From NCBI RefSeq assembly GCF_009831575.1, contig NZ_WUUT01000002.1:62001-126000 (forward strand): a stretch of DNA of 64,000 bases, read 5' to 3'. The position numbers and the translations under genes are program-made. Position 1 is the first letter of the stretch; each line of letters starts with the position of its first letter. This document shows positions 51,606-61,649 of this stretch, piece after piece. The stretch comes from Halovenus carboxidivorans. GTDB lineage: Archaea > Halobacteriota > Halobacteria > Halobacteriales > Haloarculaceae. The notes beneath the pieces are model-generated. The model was given only the letters and a program-made list of their open reading frames with translations, ran no database searches and was not told the DNA's origin.

Positions 51606-53456
51606 TCACTCGGAAAAAAACTGCCGGAACCATTCGTCGAGCACGAACAGATCCCAGAGGACGAACCCTCGGTCCCGCTCACCGGAAGCGTGCTCATCGT
51701 GGAGTCGGCGAAGCGCTGTGGTGTCAAAAATTTCGCGGGTCCCGAGCCGCTCCAGCGCGTCCCGTGCATCTTCACGTAACTCTCCACGGAACCACTCGTC
51801 GACAGGCACGGAGAACCCCTGCTTCGAGCGCCCCCAGACGCGCTCGGGAATCTGCTCTCGGAAGGCGCGTTTCAGGAGCCACTTTTTCGTTCCGCGTCGC
51901 CACTTGTACTTCGCCGGGATCCGGGCGGCAAACTCGACGAACTCGTGGTCGAGAAACGGCGAGCGTACCTCCAGCGAGTGAGCCATACTGGCCCGGTCGA
52001 CTTTCAGGAGCACGTCCTCGGGCAAGTACGTCTGCATATCGACGTCCATCAGCCGATCCATACGCGTCGGGCCGTCGGCACGGTCGAACGCCGCCCGCAG
52101 GTGTTTCAGTTCGTCGTCTGGTTCTGGCCCGTCCCACAGTGCTGTGGCATCGTCGCCGAGGGTGTGACAGATATACGTGGCATACCGCTCGACTGCGTCG
52201 CCGTCGGCGTTTGCTAACAGCCGCTTCCCCCGACGGAGCGTCTCCTCGCGAGGGGCCACTGAGGCGGCCTGAGCCAGGACCTGCTTGCCGAGCGAGCGCG
52301 CCGGACGGGGGATTCGGGCGGCGAGTTCGGTCGCGCGGTCGAACGTGTATCGGTCGTACCCCGCGAAGTTCTCGTCGCCGGCGTCACCGCCGACCGCGAC
52401 GGTGACATCTTCGGCGGCGGCCTGCGAGACGTAGTAGGTCGGCACCGCGGACGGATCACCGAAGGGCATCTCGTAGTGACGGACGAGTTCGGGAAGCACG
52501 TCCATTGCGTCCGGCGTCACGGTGTACTCATGGTGGTTCGTCCCGTACTCTTCGGCGACGGCGTTTGCGAACTCCAGTTCGTCGTACTCGTCGAAACCGA
52601 TAGAGTAGGTGTTGACTGGTTCGTCTGCGATGTCGGCCATCAGTGCCGTCACGATTGTCGAGTCGATGCCGCCGGAGAGGAACACGCCGACGGGGACATC
52701 GCTGCGCATACGCAGTCGCGTCGATTCGCGCAGTTTTGAGCAGAGGCGGTCGGCAAGCGTCGATGGCCCGGCCTCGAACTGGTCTCGATACGAGAGGTCC
52801 CAGTAGGAATCAATCGTTAACTCGCCGTCCTCGACGAGAGCGTACTCCGCCGGTCCCAGTCTCCGAATGTCCTCGAAGCCGGTTTTCGGGTGGGGGACGT
52901 ACTGGTAGGTCAGATACGATCGCAACGCTTCGTAATCGGGGGCCGTGTCGACGGCGTCGTCAGTGAGGATGGCGGCGATAGTCGAGGCGAACCAGAAGCC
53001 CTCGTCGGTGTGGTGATAGTACAGCGGCTTCTGTCCGAGACGGTCTCGTGCGAGGAACAGGCGATCTTTTCGTTCGTCGTAGATGGCGAACGCGTACATC
53101 CCTCGGAGGTAGTCGAGGCAGTCGACACCGTACTCTTCGTAGAGGTGCAACAGAACCTCGGTGTCCGTCTCTGACCGAAACGAGTAGTCGTCGACGCGCC
53201 GACGGAGTTCCCGGTAGTTGTATATCTCGCCGTTGAACACGATTCGGACCGACCCGTCCTCGTTGGGCATCGGTTGACGGCCCGCGTCCGAGAGGTCGAT
53301 GATACTGAGTCTCCGGTGGGACAGCATCGCGTCCCCGTCGACGTACACGTCGTGGGCGTCCGGGCCGCGGTGGGCCATCTGTTCGACCATCGCCTCGCCT
53401 ACATCTGCCGCGGAGGTCCCCACTCCACTCGACAGACGCCCGCCGATTCCACACAT
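51606..53456 (-). CDS. asnB: Asparagine synthase-type glutamine amidotransferase
   Basis: This 616-aa enzyme has an N-terminal class II glutaminase, with Cys2 as nucleophile once Met1 is removed (MCGIGGRL), plus HRGPDAHD and VFNGEIYNYRELR. The synthetase domain follows with PP-loop VFLSGGIDST (~240-250). It may make asparagine, but because it leads a glycan cluster with a UDP-sugar dehydrogenase it may instead amidate a sugar carboxyl, as related LPS enzymes do. The start was chosen to expose Cys2; an upstream Met would block it. Confidence 0.9.
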   Translation of the reverse strand: MCGIGGRLSSGVGTSAADVGEAMVEQMAHRGPDAHDVYVDGDAMLSHRRLSIIDLSDAGRQPMPNEDGSVRIVFNGEIYNYRELRRRVDDYSFRSETDTEVLLHLYEEYGVDCLDYLRGMYAFAIYDERKDRLFLARDRLGQKPLYYHHTDEGFWFASTIAAILTDDAVDTAPDYEALRSYLTYQYVPHPKTGFEDIRRLGPAEYALVEDGELTIDSYWDLSYRDQFEAGPSTLADRLCSKLRESTRLRMRSDVPVGVFLSGGIDSTIVTALMADIADEPVNTYSIGFDEYDELEFANAVAEEYGTNHHEYTVTPDAMDVLPELVRHYEMPFGDPSAVPTYYVSQAAAEDVTVAVGGDAGDENFAGYDRYTFDRATELAARIPRPARSLGKQVLAQAASVAPREETLRRGKRLLANADGDAVERYATYICHTLGDDATALWDGPEPDDELKHLRAAFDRADGPTRMDRLMDVDMQTYLPEDVLLKVDRASMAHSLEVRSPFLDHEFVEFAARIPAKYKWRRGTKKWLLKRAFREQIPERVWGRSKQGFSVPVDEWFRGELREDARDALERLGTREIFDTTALRRLHDEHASGERDRGFVLWDLFVLDEWFRQFFSE

Positions 53457-53489
53457 CATCTGAGTCGGAAGCACCCGCAGAATAAAACC

Positions 53490-53706
53490 CCTCTGCTCCG
53501 ACGGGTCCGCAACACCCGTGGACGGACTTCACCTCGGTCTTGGTCTTCGAGAGGTCCCACGTCGACGCTTCCGTTTGCGCCAATTCGGTGAGGCCATGGG
53601 ACAGATGCTCCCGAACTGGGCGCACGTCGATCTCGACAGGTGCTTCCGGCTTCTCATCGACAGGTGGTTCGAGACCCGTGGTGGCGACGAGTACGACTGC
53701 TCGCAT
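53490..53706 (-). pseudogene. Possible small ORF or gene remnant upstream of asnB
   Basis: From ATG 53706 about 70 codons have haloarchaeal codon bias (GTC, GAG, ACC) and an acidic product (VRPVREHLSHGLTELAQTEASTWDL). The frame then runs on into asnB out of phase, where it loses that bias. It could be a truncated gene. No family was recognised. Confidence 0.25.
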
Positions 53707-53741
53707 ATCCGCACGTCCGCTTATTCAACTGCAAATTCTCT

Positions 53742-54956
53742 CTATCGGGATAGTTGGTCAACGATAGACTCAAACCGAGGTCGCTGGGCCTCTGGCGTGA
53801 CCTGACGGGCTGCTTGCTCCGCATTCGTCTGTAGCTCCGCAAGCTGGTCCTCGTTTGATAGAAGTTCCACGAGGAGATCTGCCAAGTGATCAGCATTGTC
53901 GTATGTCTCGGTGAACGGTTCGAGGCGATCATCGACAGGGAACAGTTCCGGGACGACCAACGGCCGGGCGTACCGGAGTGCGTCGAATATCGGCCCGGTT
54001 CCGTTGGTTCGTCCAGTCCACATGTCCGACCGGAAGGGGTGCGATATCGTTCTGCGGACGTGAAGGGGATTGACGATAATGTCTCCCGCCCGGAGACTTG
54101 CGGCGAACTCGTCGTACGGGATCCAGTTCTCACGGTACCGAACGTCGTACCCGCGGTCTTTGAGTGACTCGATTCGTGCAAGTGCGGTTTCGTAGTCACC
54201 GGTTAGTCTCCCCACGAAGTCGAGGGTAAGGTCGCCTCTGTACCGTTCGAACACCGCGTCCATCGCATCGAGCAGTAGCTCGACGTTCCGTATCTGCTGA
54301 GAGATGCGACCGGGGACGACGATGCGCGGTCCGTCTTTTTGCCCCACCGCAGGTAATTTCGACTCCTCGAACACGACCGGCGGGAACTCGAGGAACGGTT
54401 GTTCCCACTCCACCTCGTTCTCGATGAACCGAAGCATTGGCGGGTATTCGATGTGGATTGCATCGAACGTGTCCCGGATGGCTGGTTGCATCAGATATCT
54501 CAGATGATCGAAAACTGTGCTTGTTCGCTCGGCATCAACTCGGTCTCTGAGCAGTGGCGTTACAGTGTTGACGATTTTATAAGTCCAGTTGGGGAATGGA
54601 TTGTATGTCCAGTCGTTGAGGTTGGTGATACCCGCGAACACTGGCGGATCCGGGTCGAAGTCGACGAGGTTCGGAGGGACGCGTTCGGTCCCCCAAGCGA
54701 GCACCGTCCAGAGAAGATCTAGCTCGGTGCTGTTCGCCTCTACGCGGTTGAAGAACTCGTCGATTGATTCGGACTCACGACCGAGGACCCAACTGATTTG
54801 GCTATGTTCAGCCTCGGTGTACAGTTCCTCGATGTCGTCGTGGACCCTCTCGGGAGCGTATATTCGGATGTCGTGTTTCGACTCGATACCCACCCGAGAG
54901 AGATAGTACAGGAAGAAAGAATGATGCTGTGGTGTGAACAGTCCGACGCGTGCCAT
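53742..54956 (-). CDS. GT-B glycosyltransferase (GT4-like)
   Basis: This 404-aa protein likely transfers a sugar to a surface glycan or lipid carrier. The C-terminal half shows a GT4-like nucleotide-sugar domain (GPRIVVPGRISQQIRNVELLLDAMDAV, LTLDFVGRLTGDYE, PYDEFAASLRAGDIIVNPLHV, GPIFDALRYARPLVVPEL). The N-terminus MARVGLFTPQHHSFFLYYLSRVG is the acceptor domain. There are no membrane helices. ATG 54956 was chosen over 55004, which adds a basic 16-residue stretch. Confidence 0.82.
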   Translation of the reverse strand: MARVGLFTPQHHSFFLYYLSRVGIESKHDIRIYAPERVHDDIEELYTEAEHSQISWVLGRESESIDEFFNRVEANSTELDLLWTVLAWGTERVPPNLVDFDPDPPVFAGITNLNDWTYNPFPNWTYKIVNTVTPLLRDRVDAERTSTVFDHLRYLMQPAIRDTFDAIHIEYPPMLRFIENEVEWEQPFLEFPPVVFEESKLPAVGQKDGPRIVVPGRISQQIRNVELLLDAMDAVFERYRGDLTLDFVGRLTGDYETALARIESLKDRGYDVRYRENWIPYDEFAASLRAGDIIVNPLHVRRTISHPFRSDMWTGRTNGTGPIFDALRYARPLVVPELFPVDDRLEPFTETYDNADHLADLLVELLSNEDQLAELQTNAEQAARQVTPEAQRPRFESIVDQLSR

Positions 54957-55025
54957 TAGAAGAATAGGAGCCACAGGAGATAATGTATCTTTCCTTCGCT
55001 TCACAAGACTACGATGCTGGGCAAC

Positions 55026-55988
55026 TCAGAGAGCCGTCTGGTACCACTCGATGTACTCGTCGAGTGACTCGCCCAGACTCACTGTCGGCTCCCAGCCGAG
55101 AATCTCCGCGGCCTTCGACGAGTCCGGAACTCGTTTTTTCACATCGTGGTCGAACGCGTCCTCTTTTTCGACTTCGAACGGTTCTGAGCGCCCGCAACGC
55201 TCCCATATCATCTCGGCTAGTTCGAGCATTGTCACGCCTTCCGAAGATCCGAGGTTGAAACCATCGTTCGCTGCTGCGGGGGAGTGTGCACACTCGTAAA
55301 CACCTGCAGCAATGTCGCGGACGTTGGTGAATGCACGGATCTGCTTTCCGCTCCCAAGTATCTTGAGAGGATGCTGACGTTCATCGTTGATCTTCTTCAC
55401 GAAGTCAGGGATGACGTGGGCCTCGCCCACCTCCTCACCCGGTGGTTCCCGCGGTCCGACCGCGTTGAATGGGCGGAAAATACTGTATTCGACATCATAC
55501 TGGTCGTGATAGGCCTCGCAGTAGTACTCTCCAGCGAGTTTCTGGAATCCATATGCACTGTCTGGCGGTGGAATCTCGCCGAGTTGTGTTTCGGTTACGG
55601 GGAACTCTGTCGCGTTCTCGTAAACCATCGAAGAGGAGGCATAACAGACTCGGTCAATGTCGTGTTCGACCGCTGCGTCGAACACACTTCGGTTCATCGC
55701 GTCGTTCATCGCGATGATGTCTGCTGGGACATCGTGGAAGTAGCCGATACCGCCAATCTTCGCTGCCAGATGAACGACGATATCGATATCTTTGAGAGCA
55801 TCGGAGGTCGTTTCACCGTCGCGAAGATCAACCTCTCGGACCTCTACCTGTGACTCCGACTCAGAGAGATTTGCCCGCTTTCCGTCACTAAAGTCGTCGA
55901 CTACGACCACCTGGTCGCCTTGTTTGACGAAGTGGTCGACGATGTGGGATCCGAGAAAGCCGGCGCCGCCCGTGATTGCAGTAGTCAT
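55026..55988 (-). CDS. NAD-dependent sugar epimerase/dehydratase (SDR)
   Basis: This 320-aa extended SDR has the NAD-binding GGAGFLGS (~7-14) and a catalytic Y-x3-K in SAYGFQKLAGEY, with a Ser triplet ASSSMVYEN. FNAVGPREPPGEE and ILGSGKQIRAFTNVRDIA are the substrate-loop motifs. It resembles UDP-glucose 4-epimerase and GDP-mannose 3,5-epimerase-like proteins. The sugar cannot be fixed. An open frame upstream to 56138 is shadow from the neighbouring dehydrogenase. Confidence 0.87.
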   Translation of the reverse strand: MTTAITGGAGFLGSHIVDHFVKQGDQVVVVDDFSDGKRANLSESESQVEVREVDLRDGETTSDALKDIDIVVHLAAKIGGIGYFHDVPADIIAMNDAMNRSVFDAAVEHDIDRVCYASSSMVYENATEFPVTETQLGEIPPPDSAYGFQKLAGEYYCEAYHDQYDVEYSIFRPFNAVGPREPPGEEVGEAHVIPDFVKKINDERQHPLKILGSGKQIRAFTNVRDIAAGVYECAHSPAAANDGFNLGSSEGVTMLELAEMIWERCGRSEPFEVEKEDAFDHDVKKRVPDSSKAAEILGWEPTVSLGESLDEYIEWYQTAL

Positions 55989-56041
55989 CTTTGGATTGAC
56001 ACAGTTCCTTTGGCGTAATAAGGATTTAGTGTCGCGCGTCG

Positions 56042-57322
56042 TCAGGTCGCTTCTGTCTGTTTGTCTCGCGGTCGAAGCTCCTCTAATCGGAACCAGCCGT
56101 TCTGGTCGGTCTCGTAGCTCACGTCCCAGAGGCCCCACGAATCACTGACAACACAGTCTGGGTTATCGACGTACTGTGCAATTTGATTGAGATCTTTGAA
56201 CTCGTCGTGGGGAGTCATCAACACGAGCCAATCCACTCCCTCCAGGTCTTCCCAGTCGTCGAACCCCTCGCAGTTCGGTTCGATCTCGACCACGTCGTCG
56301 TAGCCGTTCATCCGAAGTTGCTTCCGGAACTTGAACGCGACGGAGTTTCTGGTGTCGTCCGAGTTGGCTTTGAACGTCATCCCGAGGACCCCGACCCGAT
56401 CCGGGTCGGGAGCTATCGTCGAGAGTTTGTCGATGAGTTGGGCGGGCATCCCCTCGTTTATCTGGAACGCTGCCGAGACGAGTTCGTTGTACGGGATGTT
56501 ATCGACGAGGAACCAGCCGTCTTTCGTCAGGCAGGGACCGCCGACGTTCGCACCGGGAGAGGGCACGTCGAACCGGGGGTAGTTTTCGCTCGTCTTCTCG
56601 ATAATCCGGTGGATGTTCACCTCGTGGTGGGTCGAGAACGAGTCCGCAATCAGGTAGAACTCGTTCGCCGCGGCGAAGGTGAGATATCGCCACATATTCG
56701 TGAATAGCTTTCCGAGTTCCGCCTCCGCGGGAGTCAGTCGGTGGCAATCGGCCTCGATAACGCTCTCGAACAGGGCCTCTGCGCGGTCGCCGCTGGCCTC
56801 GTCGAAGGCGCCGACGAGTTGTGGCAGCGAGACGATCTCGTCGAGCGCCCTGTGCTGGGTCACGCGTTCCGGAACGAACGCGAGGAAGATATCTTCGCCG
56901 ACCGTGAACCCGATTTCTTCGAGACGGTTCCGGACTAACTTGGTCGTCCCGGGGTAGATGGTCGAGCGCAGCAGAACCAACTGGTCCTCAGACAGGTGCG
57001 GTTCCATCGCGTCGACGACGCCGAGGAGGTTCTCCATCTCGGGGTTGTGATGCTCGTCTATCGGCGTTCCGATGACGATCATCACGACATCGCACTCCGC
57101 GATTGCTTCGACATCAGTCGTGGTCGAGAGCCGTCCTGCGTCCAGAACCGACGTGAGCATCTCTTCGCCCCCTTCTTCGGTGAACGGCATCACGCCGTCC
57201 TCGATGGTTTCCAGGCGCTCGGCGTCCGTGTCGATGAGTGTGACGGAGAATCCCGATTCGGCCAACACGAGTCCAGTCGGAAGGCCGACGTGACCGCCGC
57301 CACCGATGATCCCAACGTCCAT
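56042..57322 (-). CDS. UDP-sugar 6-dehydrogenase (UDP-Glc/UDP-ManNAc DH family)
   Basis: This 426-aa enzyme oxidises the C6 hydroxyl of a nucleotide sugar to a uronic acid using 2 NAD. GIIGGGGHVGLPTGLVLA (~4-21) binds NAD. The catalytic Lys205 (ELGKLFTNMWRYL) and Cys264 (NVGGPCLTKDG) are present. The C-terminal domain has VGVLGMTFKANSDDTRNS. Sequence details such as the AAANEFYLIAD stretch fit UDP-N-acetylmannosamine dehydrogenases about as well as UDP-glucose dehydrogenases. It supplies the acidic sugar for the cluster's glycan. Confidence 0.88.
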   Translation of the reverse strand: MDVGIIGGGGHVGLPTGLVLAESGFSVTLIDTDAERLETIEDGVMPFTEEGGEEMLTSVLDAGRLSTTTDVEAIAECDVVMIVIGTPIDEHHNPEMENLLGVVDAMEPHLSEDQLVLLRSTIYPGTTKLVRNRLEEIGFTVGEDIFLAFVPERVTQHRALDEIVSLPQLVGAFDEASGDRAEALFESVIEADCHRLTPAEAELGKLFTNMWRYLTFAAANEFYLIADSFSTHHEVNIHRIIEKTSENYPRFDVPSPGANVGGPCLTKDGWFLVDNIPYNELVSAAFQINEGMPAQLIDKLSTIAPDPDRVGVLGMTFKANSDDTRNSVAFKFRKQLRMNGYDDVVEIEPNCEGFDDWEDLEGVDWLVLMTPHDEFKDLNQIAQYVDNPDCVVSDSWGLWDVSYETDQNGWFRLEELRPRDKQTEAT

Positions 57323-57398
57323 GCCTAAATCAGCGAATCTAGCGCGGATAACTCTTGTGGGCTTACCGTAACGCCGACAGCTAGCCTCCGGGCCTTCC

Positions 57399-58970
57399 CT
57401 ACAGCATATCAGTGTCTAGGTTGGCCACCGCCTTGTCGATGCGGATTCGTTCGACCGGGTACCGTTCGGTCCGCAGGCTATCGGTGGCGAGTTCCGGCGG
57501 CACCTCGCCATCGACGCGTGTCGGGACCGCCAGTCCCATGCGATGGAGGAGCGTCGGCGCCAAGTCCCAGATGTTGACGTCGCCGACCTCCGCGGACGGA
57601 TCGATCCCCTCGCCAGCGGCCATGAACACAGCGTCACGGGCCGAATCGTGAGCACCGACGTAGTTCCCCGGTTCCATGTCGCTGAACAGTTGGCCGAACA
57701 CTGATGGTCGCGGCCGAACCCGGTCGTCTGCCAGGATGACGATATCCGGGACCTGGTCGACGTACCGCCCCGGGTAGAACTCCTCGCCGAACCAGGCGTC
57801 CTTGATCACCGGGTCACCGTCGGGAGTCTCGATGGCTTCCAGCGAGGCGATGATCTCTCGTCGCAGTGTGTCGACGTCCGTGGCCGCCGGGTCGACGTTC
57901 AGATTGATTCCCCATCCCTTCCTCGTGGAGGCGTGGGCGACTGAGTCCTCCCAGTCGATACCGGGCAGGTCGTCGAACGGCGTCACCACCAAATCCGGGG
58001 TCCCGTCGGTGTCGTCCTCCTCACGAGTCGTTCCGCTGACTGCACGGACGCGGTCGAAGACGCCGAGCGCCGCCCGTTTGAGCGCGTCACTCATGAACTT
58101 CTCAGAGATCCAGTAGGAGGCCTTCGTGAGTGTCTGCCGAACCGGTCCGCCTGCGAGCGTGAGATAGCCCTCTCGCCGGAGTGCCTCGTTGAGATGAAAC
58201 TGGTACTCCCGGGTCGGGCCGAAGCCGTGGTCGCCGACGACGAGTACGTCCCCCTCCCTCGCGTCGAGAATCTCTGCGAGGTAAGGATCGAAGGCCTCGA
58301 AGAACTCGTAGAGCGATTCGCGGTCGTCCCAGAAATAGTGCTGGACGCCATCTGCCAGCCCGAACCACAGGAGTGCAAAGGTCGGGTCCTGTTCGTCGAG
58401 GAGTTCGAGCATCACTTCGGCTCGTTCACCGTTCATCTCGATGAACGTCTGCAAGAGGTCGTCGTCCAGCCCCGTCTTCTTCTGCCGTTCGAGTTCGTCC
58501 CGGAGCTGGTGGAACCGTTCACCTCGCGGCCGTTCCTCGGCTGGTGTGACGAACGACGACTCCTGGGTCGGTGAGAGCACGTCGCTGATGAACACGCCGT
58601 CCACGTCTGGCGCAGGGTGGGTCGTTCGCATGGCCGCAACGACGGCGTCCTCGTCGACTGTCGAGAGGTAATCCCAGACGGCTGGGTACGTGATGTCCTC
58701 GTACGTGACGATGTCGCCGTTGGGCTTGATGAACTCGAATATCCCCAGATTGCCGGGATTGACGCCGGTGTACATCGCCGGCAGTGCCGGACAGGTCAGG
58801 CAGGGGACGGTCGACTTTGTCACGCCGCGTGCCGACCGGTCGACGAGTCCCTTCAGTGTCGGAACGTCGGCATTCTCGACGAGTTCCTCGACGAACGGCC
58901 ACGAGACGCCGTCGAGGCCGAGTAGCGTTACCGGGCGCGGCTCCGCGGCGACGAACGCGTCGTCGCTCAT
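57399..58970 (-). CDS. Alkaline phosphatase-fold hydrolase (phosphodiesterase/pyrophosphatase type)
   Basis: This 523-aa AlkP-superfamily protein has metal-ligand Asp in LLGLDGVSW (~20) and a nucleophile loop VPCLTCPALPAMYTGVNPGNLGIFEF (~55-81) with a Thr in the expected place. WFGLADGVQHYFW and VVGDHGFGPT supply further ligands. No signal peptide is present, so it probably acts in the cytoplasm or is carried out by another route. Members of this type clip phosphodiesters or sulfate/phosphate groups; the substrate here is likely a sugar precursor. Confidence 0.82.
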   Translation of the reverse strand: MSDDAFVAAEPRPVTLLGLDGVSWPFVEELVENADVPTLKGLVDRSARGVTKSTVPCLTCPALPAMYTGVNPGNLGIFEFIKPNGDIVTYEDITYPAVWDYLSTVDEDAVVAAMRTTHPAPDVDGVFISDVLSPTQESSFVTPAEERPRGERFHQLRDELERQKKTGLDDDLLQTFIEMNGERAEVMLELLDEQDPTFALLWFGLADGVQHYFWDDRESLYEFFEAFDPYLAEILDAREGDVLVVGDHGFGPTREYQFHLNEALRREGYLTLAGGPVRQTLTKASYWISEKFMSDALKRAALGVFDRVRAVSGTTREEDDTDGTPDLVVTPFDDLPGIDWEDSVAHASTRKGWGINLNVDPAATDVDTLRREIIASLEAIETPDGDPVIKDAWFGEEFYPGRYVDQVPDIVILADDRVRPRPSVFGQLFSDMEPGNYVGAHDSARDAVFMAAGEGIDPSAEVGDVNIWDLAPTLLHRMGLAVPTRVDGEVPPELATDSLRTERYPVERIRIDKAVANLDTDML

Positions 58971-59079
58971 CGCCGGGATGCCCGCTTCCCGCAGTCGGCT
59001 TCCGAGATACGTCTATACATATGCGCTTCGGTATCGGTGGTCGGAATAAATACTTTCGTGTTCGACAGTCGGTGCGCTC

Positions 59080-60009
59080 TCACGTCCGGTAGCCGAGGTC
59101 GCGCAACCGTTGGTCGATGGCGTCGTCGGAAGCCACGGACGCTGAGTGGATGCCGTCGTCCACGATACGGCGGCGGTCTCCGTCGACGATAGCCCACGGA
59201 ACCGATACCAGCCCGTCGTACCGGAGGCCGTTCGGATGACAGTACAGGCGTACCGGGAACGGGAGCGCGAACTCGCCGAAGAGGTTGCCGTGATCGGCGG
59301 TGATCACGGTTTTGCCGTCGAGGTCTTCCACGAGTGACCACGCGACATCTATCACGTACTCTAGCGTCTCGCGGTAGGCGCGCCACATCTCCTCGCGGGT
59401 CAACTCCCCGCGTTCGAATCGCTCCCACTCTTCGTGGGGGCCAGCATCCAGCCAGTCGGAGACGAGAAACGGAGCGTGGGGCTGCATGAAGTGGACGATC
59501 AGCCGTTTGTTCGGGTAGTCGGCGTTCGCCTGTTTCGCAGCCTCCATAACGGGTTCCGCACGCACCTGTCCGATGTCCTCGTCGAAGTGATCCTCGTGGA
59601 CCTCGATGAGTTCGTGGAACCTGTCGCCCGCAACTTTCGAGGTGTACGGGTTCGAGGTGACGTAGACGATGTCTCCGAACCCGTCCGACCGGCCCCCAAA
59701 CCGCTCGTCGACGAAATTCTTCTCCGTCCACTCTTCGGAGCCACTGCCGAGACTGGTCACCCGCCGGTAGTCGTCGAACCGGGAGCGGTCGACCGTCTCC
59801 TCGAAGAGGTCCGCTCGACAACCGTCGAGTATCAGAAGGTTGTCCCAGTCTTCCTCAACGACGTGGGTGCTACCGGCGTAGGTCGGGTAGACCCCCGCCT
59901 GGAGAGGGTGGAGGACGCGGCGCTGGAACCGGTTTTTCAACCACCCTCTGTCGCCGAGATTTTCGGTCAACTCCCCGACGGCGTGGGACAGGTGACCGAC
60001 GAGACTCAT
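59080..60009 (-). CDS. Sulfatase-like AlkP-superfamily protein
   Basis: This 309-aa protein has LLILDGCRADLFEE (~55-68) as first metal motif, a likely nucleophile loop VTSLGSGSEEWT (~83-94), HFMQPHAPFL (~165) and ADHGNLFGE (~238-246). It is shorter than typical sulfatases (~450 aa), as are several haloarchaeal glycan-cluster members. There is no signal peptide. It probably handles a sulfate or phosphate group on the glycan, but it could be a transferase. Confidence 0.8.
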   Translation of the reverse strand: MSLVGHLSHAVGELTENLGDRGWLKNRFQRRVLHPLQAGVYPTYAGSTHVVEEDWDNLLILDGCRADLFEETVDRSRFDDYRRVTSLGSGSEEWTEKNFVDERFGGRSDGFGDIVYVTSNPYTSKVAGDRFHELIEVHEDHFDEDIGQVRAEPVMEAAKQANADYPNKRLIVHFMQPHAPFLVSDWLDAGPHEEWERFERGELTREEMWRAYRETLEYVIDVAWSLVEDLDGKTVITADHGNLFGEFALPFPVRLYCHPNGLRYDGLVSVPWAIVDGDRRRIVDDGIHSASVASDDAIDQRLRDLGYRT

Positions 60010-60066
60010 ACGGCCGTATGACGGGGAGGGTAGCTAATCAATCTTTATGTCCTTCAGCATCCGCCG

Positions 60067-61476
60067 TCACGAGAACGAACCGACGACGCCGAACAGTTTC
60101 CGGCGGAACCGACCGGAGATGCCTATCAGAGATACGGTATAGATGGCTGCTCCCACGAACACCAGCACGACTGTGGTGACAGAACTGGTCGGGACGACAG
60201 TTGTCAGAATATAGATAGCCCCACCCATTACGAGGCTCGCCAGGGTCTGTTTGGCAATTTCTCCGCTCGGGAGAGTGATCGTTCCGAGGAGATACCGAAG
60301 AACAGCGTAACTCAGAACGAGATTCACGACGCCGGTGATGGCTGTCGCGATAGCCGCCCCGTACCAGCCGATCTGACTGATCAGGACGACGTTCAGAATC
60401 AGGTTCGTGAGAATAACGGGTATCACGATGCGAAACGCAAGATCAGGACGGTCCAGTGCGTAGGTCGACGTGTAGAACACCTTCCCGAAGGAGTTGGCCA
60501 TCCTCGCGACGATGAGAATCAACAGAACGAGGCTCCCTTCCGTGAACTCCGGACTGTAGATACGGAGCAAGTCGGTGCCCAGGATGGCCGCGCCGACCAG
60601 TCCAGGTAGTACGACGATTCCGGAGAATGCCATCGCCTCTTCGAGGTGTTGACGGATGGTCGTGTGATCATCCTGTTCGTTGAGTTCACTCAGTTCGGGA
60701 AACAGCGTCTGTCCGATAGAATTGTTCACGAGGATGAGTGTTGAGGCCAGCGACCACGCGACCTCGTAGATACCGATCAGTGATGCAGAGACGAACACTC
60801 CCAACACGATCGTGTCGAGCCAGCCGTAGGCCTGGCCTTTGATACTCGACGCCCACGCGTACTTCGCGTAGGCGAGTGAGTCTCTGAGTTGGTCGAGTGT
60901 CGGTAGTTCGAGCCCAATCTCGTAGAACAGCAAGCACACAGCCGCAGCCACCAGTAGTGAGAGGGCGTGACCGACGACGAGTCCCACCACTGCATAGCTC
61001 GCGATGATGAGAACGAACTGAAATCCGGTCCGAAGGAACCGCTCGACCCCTCTCAACAGGCCGCTAACTCCAACCCGCTTCTGCGCTTGGAGACCACTGA
61101 TTAGCGTCCCGAACGTGACATTCGCCGCGAATAGAACCACCAGAAACAGCGCGAGGTCGGCGCCGAGATACGCGTTGACCGCGTCTTCGGCAACCAAAAC
61201 CGTGATTCCGACGACGGCAACGAGACAGGCGTTTAGTAGGACACCCACCGTGAAGTACTGTTCGCGGTCGGTCCCTTCGCTCACCCGTTTCATTATCGTC
61301 TGTTGGATACCCGTCGTCGGAAGGTCGAGCCAGAACAGCAGCGCTATCGCGAGTGAGTAGATTCCGAGTGCTTCGGCACCGAGGAGTCGAGCGATGACGA
61401 TGGTGCCGAGAAATCCTGCGATGGAGGTCCCAACAGAACCGACGAAGTGAATGAGTGTTTCTCGTGCGAGTCGCAT
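60067..61476 (-). CDS. Polysaccharide flippase (Wzx/AglR-like)
   Basis: This 469-aa integral membrane protein has about 12-14 hydrophobic segments. The start RETLIHFVGSVGTSIAGFLGTIVIARLLGAEALGIYSLAIALLFWLDLPTTGIQQTIMKRVSEG is the MATE-like oligosaccharide flippase pattern. It should move lipid-linked sugar chains across the membrane for surface assembly. It is the last minus-strand gene before the divergent SDR at 61650, with 173 bases of shared promoter region. Confidence 0.9.
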   Translation of the reverse strand: MRLARETLIHFVGSVGTSIAGFLGTIVIARLLGAEALGIYSLAIALLFWLDLPTTGIQQTIMKRVSEGTDREQYFTVGVLLNACLVAVVGITVLVAEDAVNAYLGADLALFLVVLFAANVTFGTLISGLQAQKRVGVSGLLRGVERFLRTGFQFVLIIASYAVVGLVVGHALSLLVAAAVCLLFYEIGLELPTLDQLRDSLAYAKYAWASSIKGQAYGWLDTIVLGVFVSASLIGIYEVAWSLASTLILVNNSIGQTLFPELSELNEQDDHTTIRQHLEEAMAFSGIVVLPGLVGAAILGTDLLRIYSPEFTEGSLVLLILIVARMANSFGKVFYTSTYALDRPDLAFRIVIPVILTNLILNVVLISQIGWYGAAIATAITGVVNLVLSYAVLRYLLGTITLPSGEIAKQTLASLVMGGAIYILTTVVPTSSVTTVVLVFVGAAIYTVSLIGISGRFRRKLFGVVGSFS

Positions 61477-61649
61477 AGGTGGAGGACCGCTGTCGGTGCC
61501 GCAGACCGGCTTATTCGGCGATAGCTACATCTACACAGCCGTCGGTCACGGGACAAAACATCTTCGACTTTGCCCTCCCCGGTTTCCGACACATACGCGG
61601 AGTTGAGAGATACCGATTGTTTGATAGCGCTCCGGCTAAACAACAACAC

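Noticed and set aside
52960-53706. Complete 248-codon frame upstream of and inside asnB
   Set aside because: Beyond about residue 70 it is the asnB gene read in the wrong frame; only the first part is kept as a low-confidence remnant.
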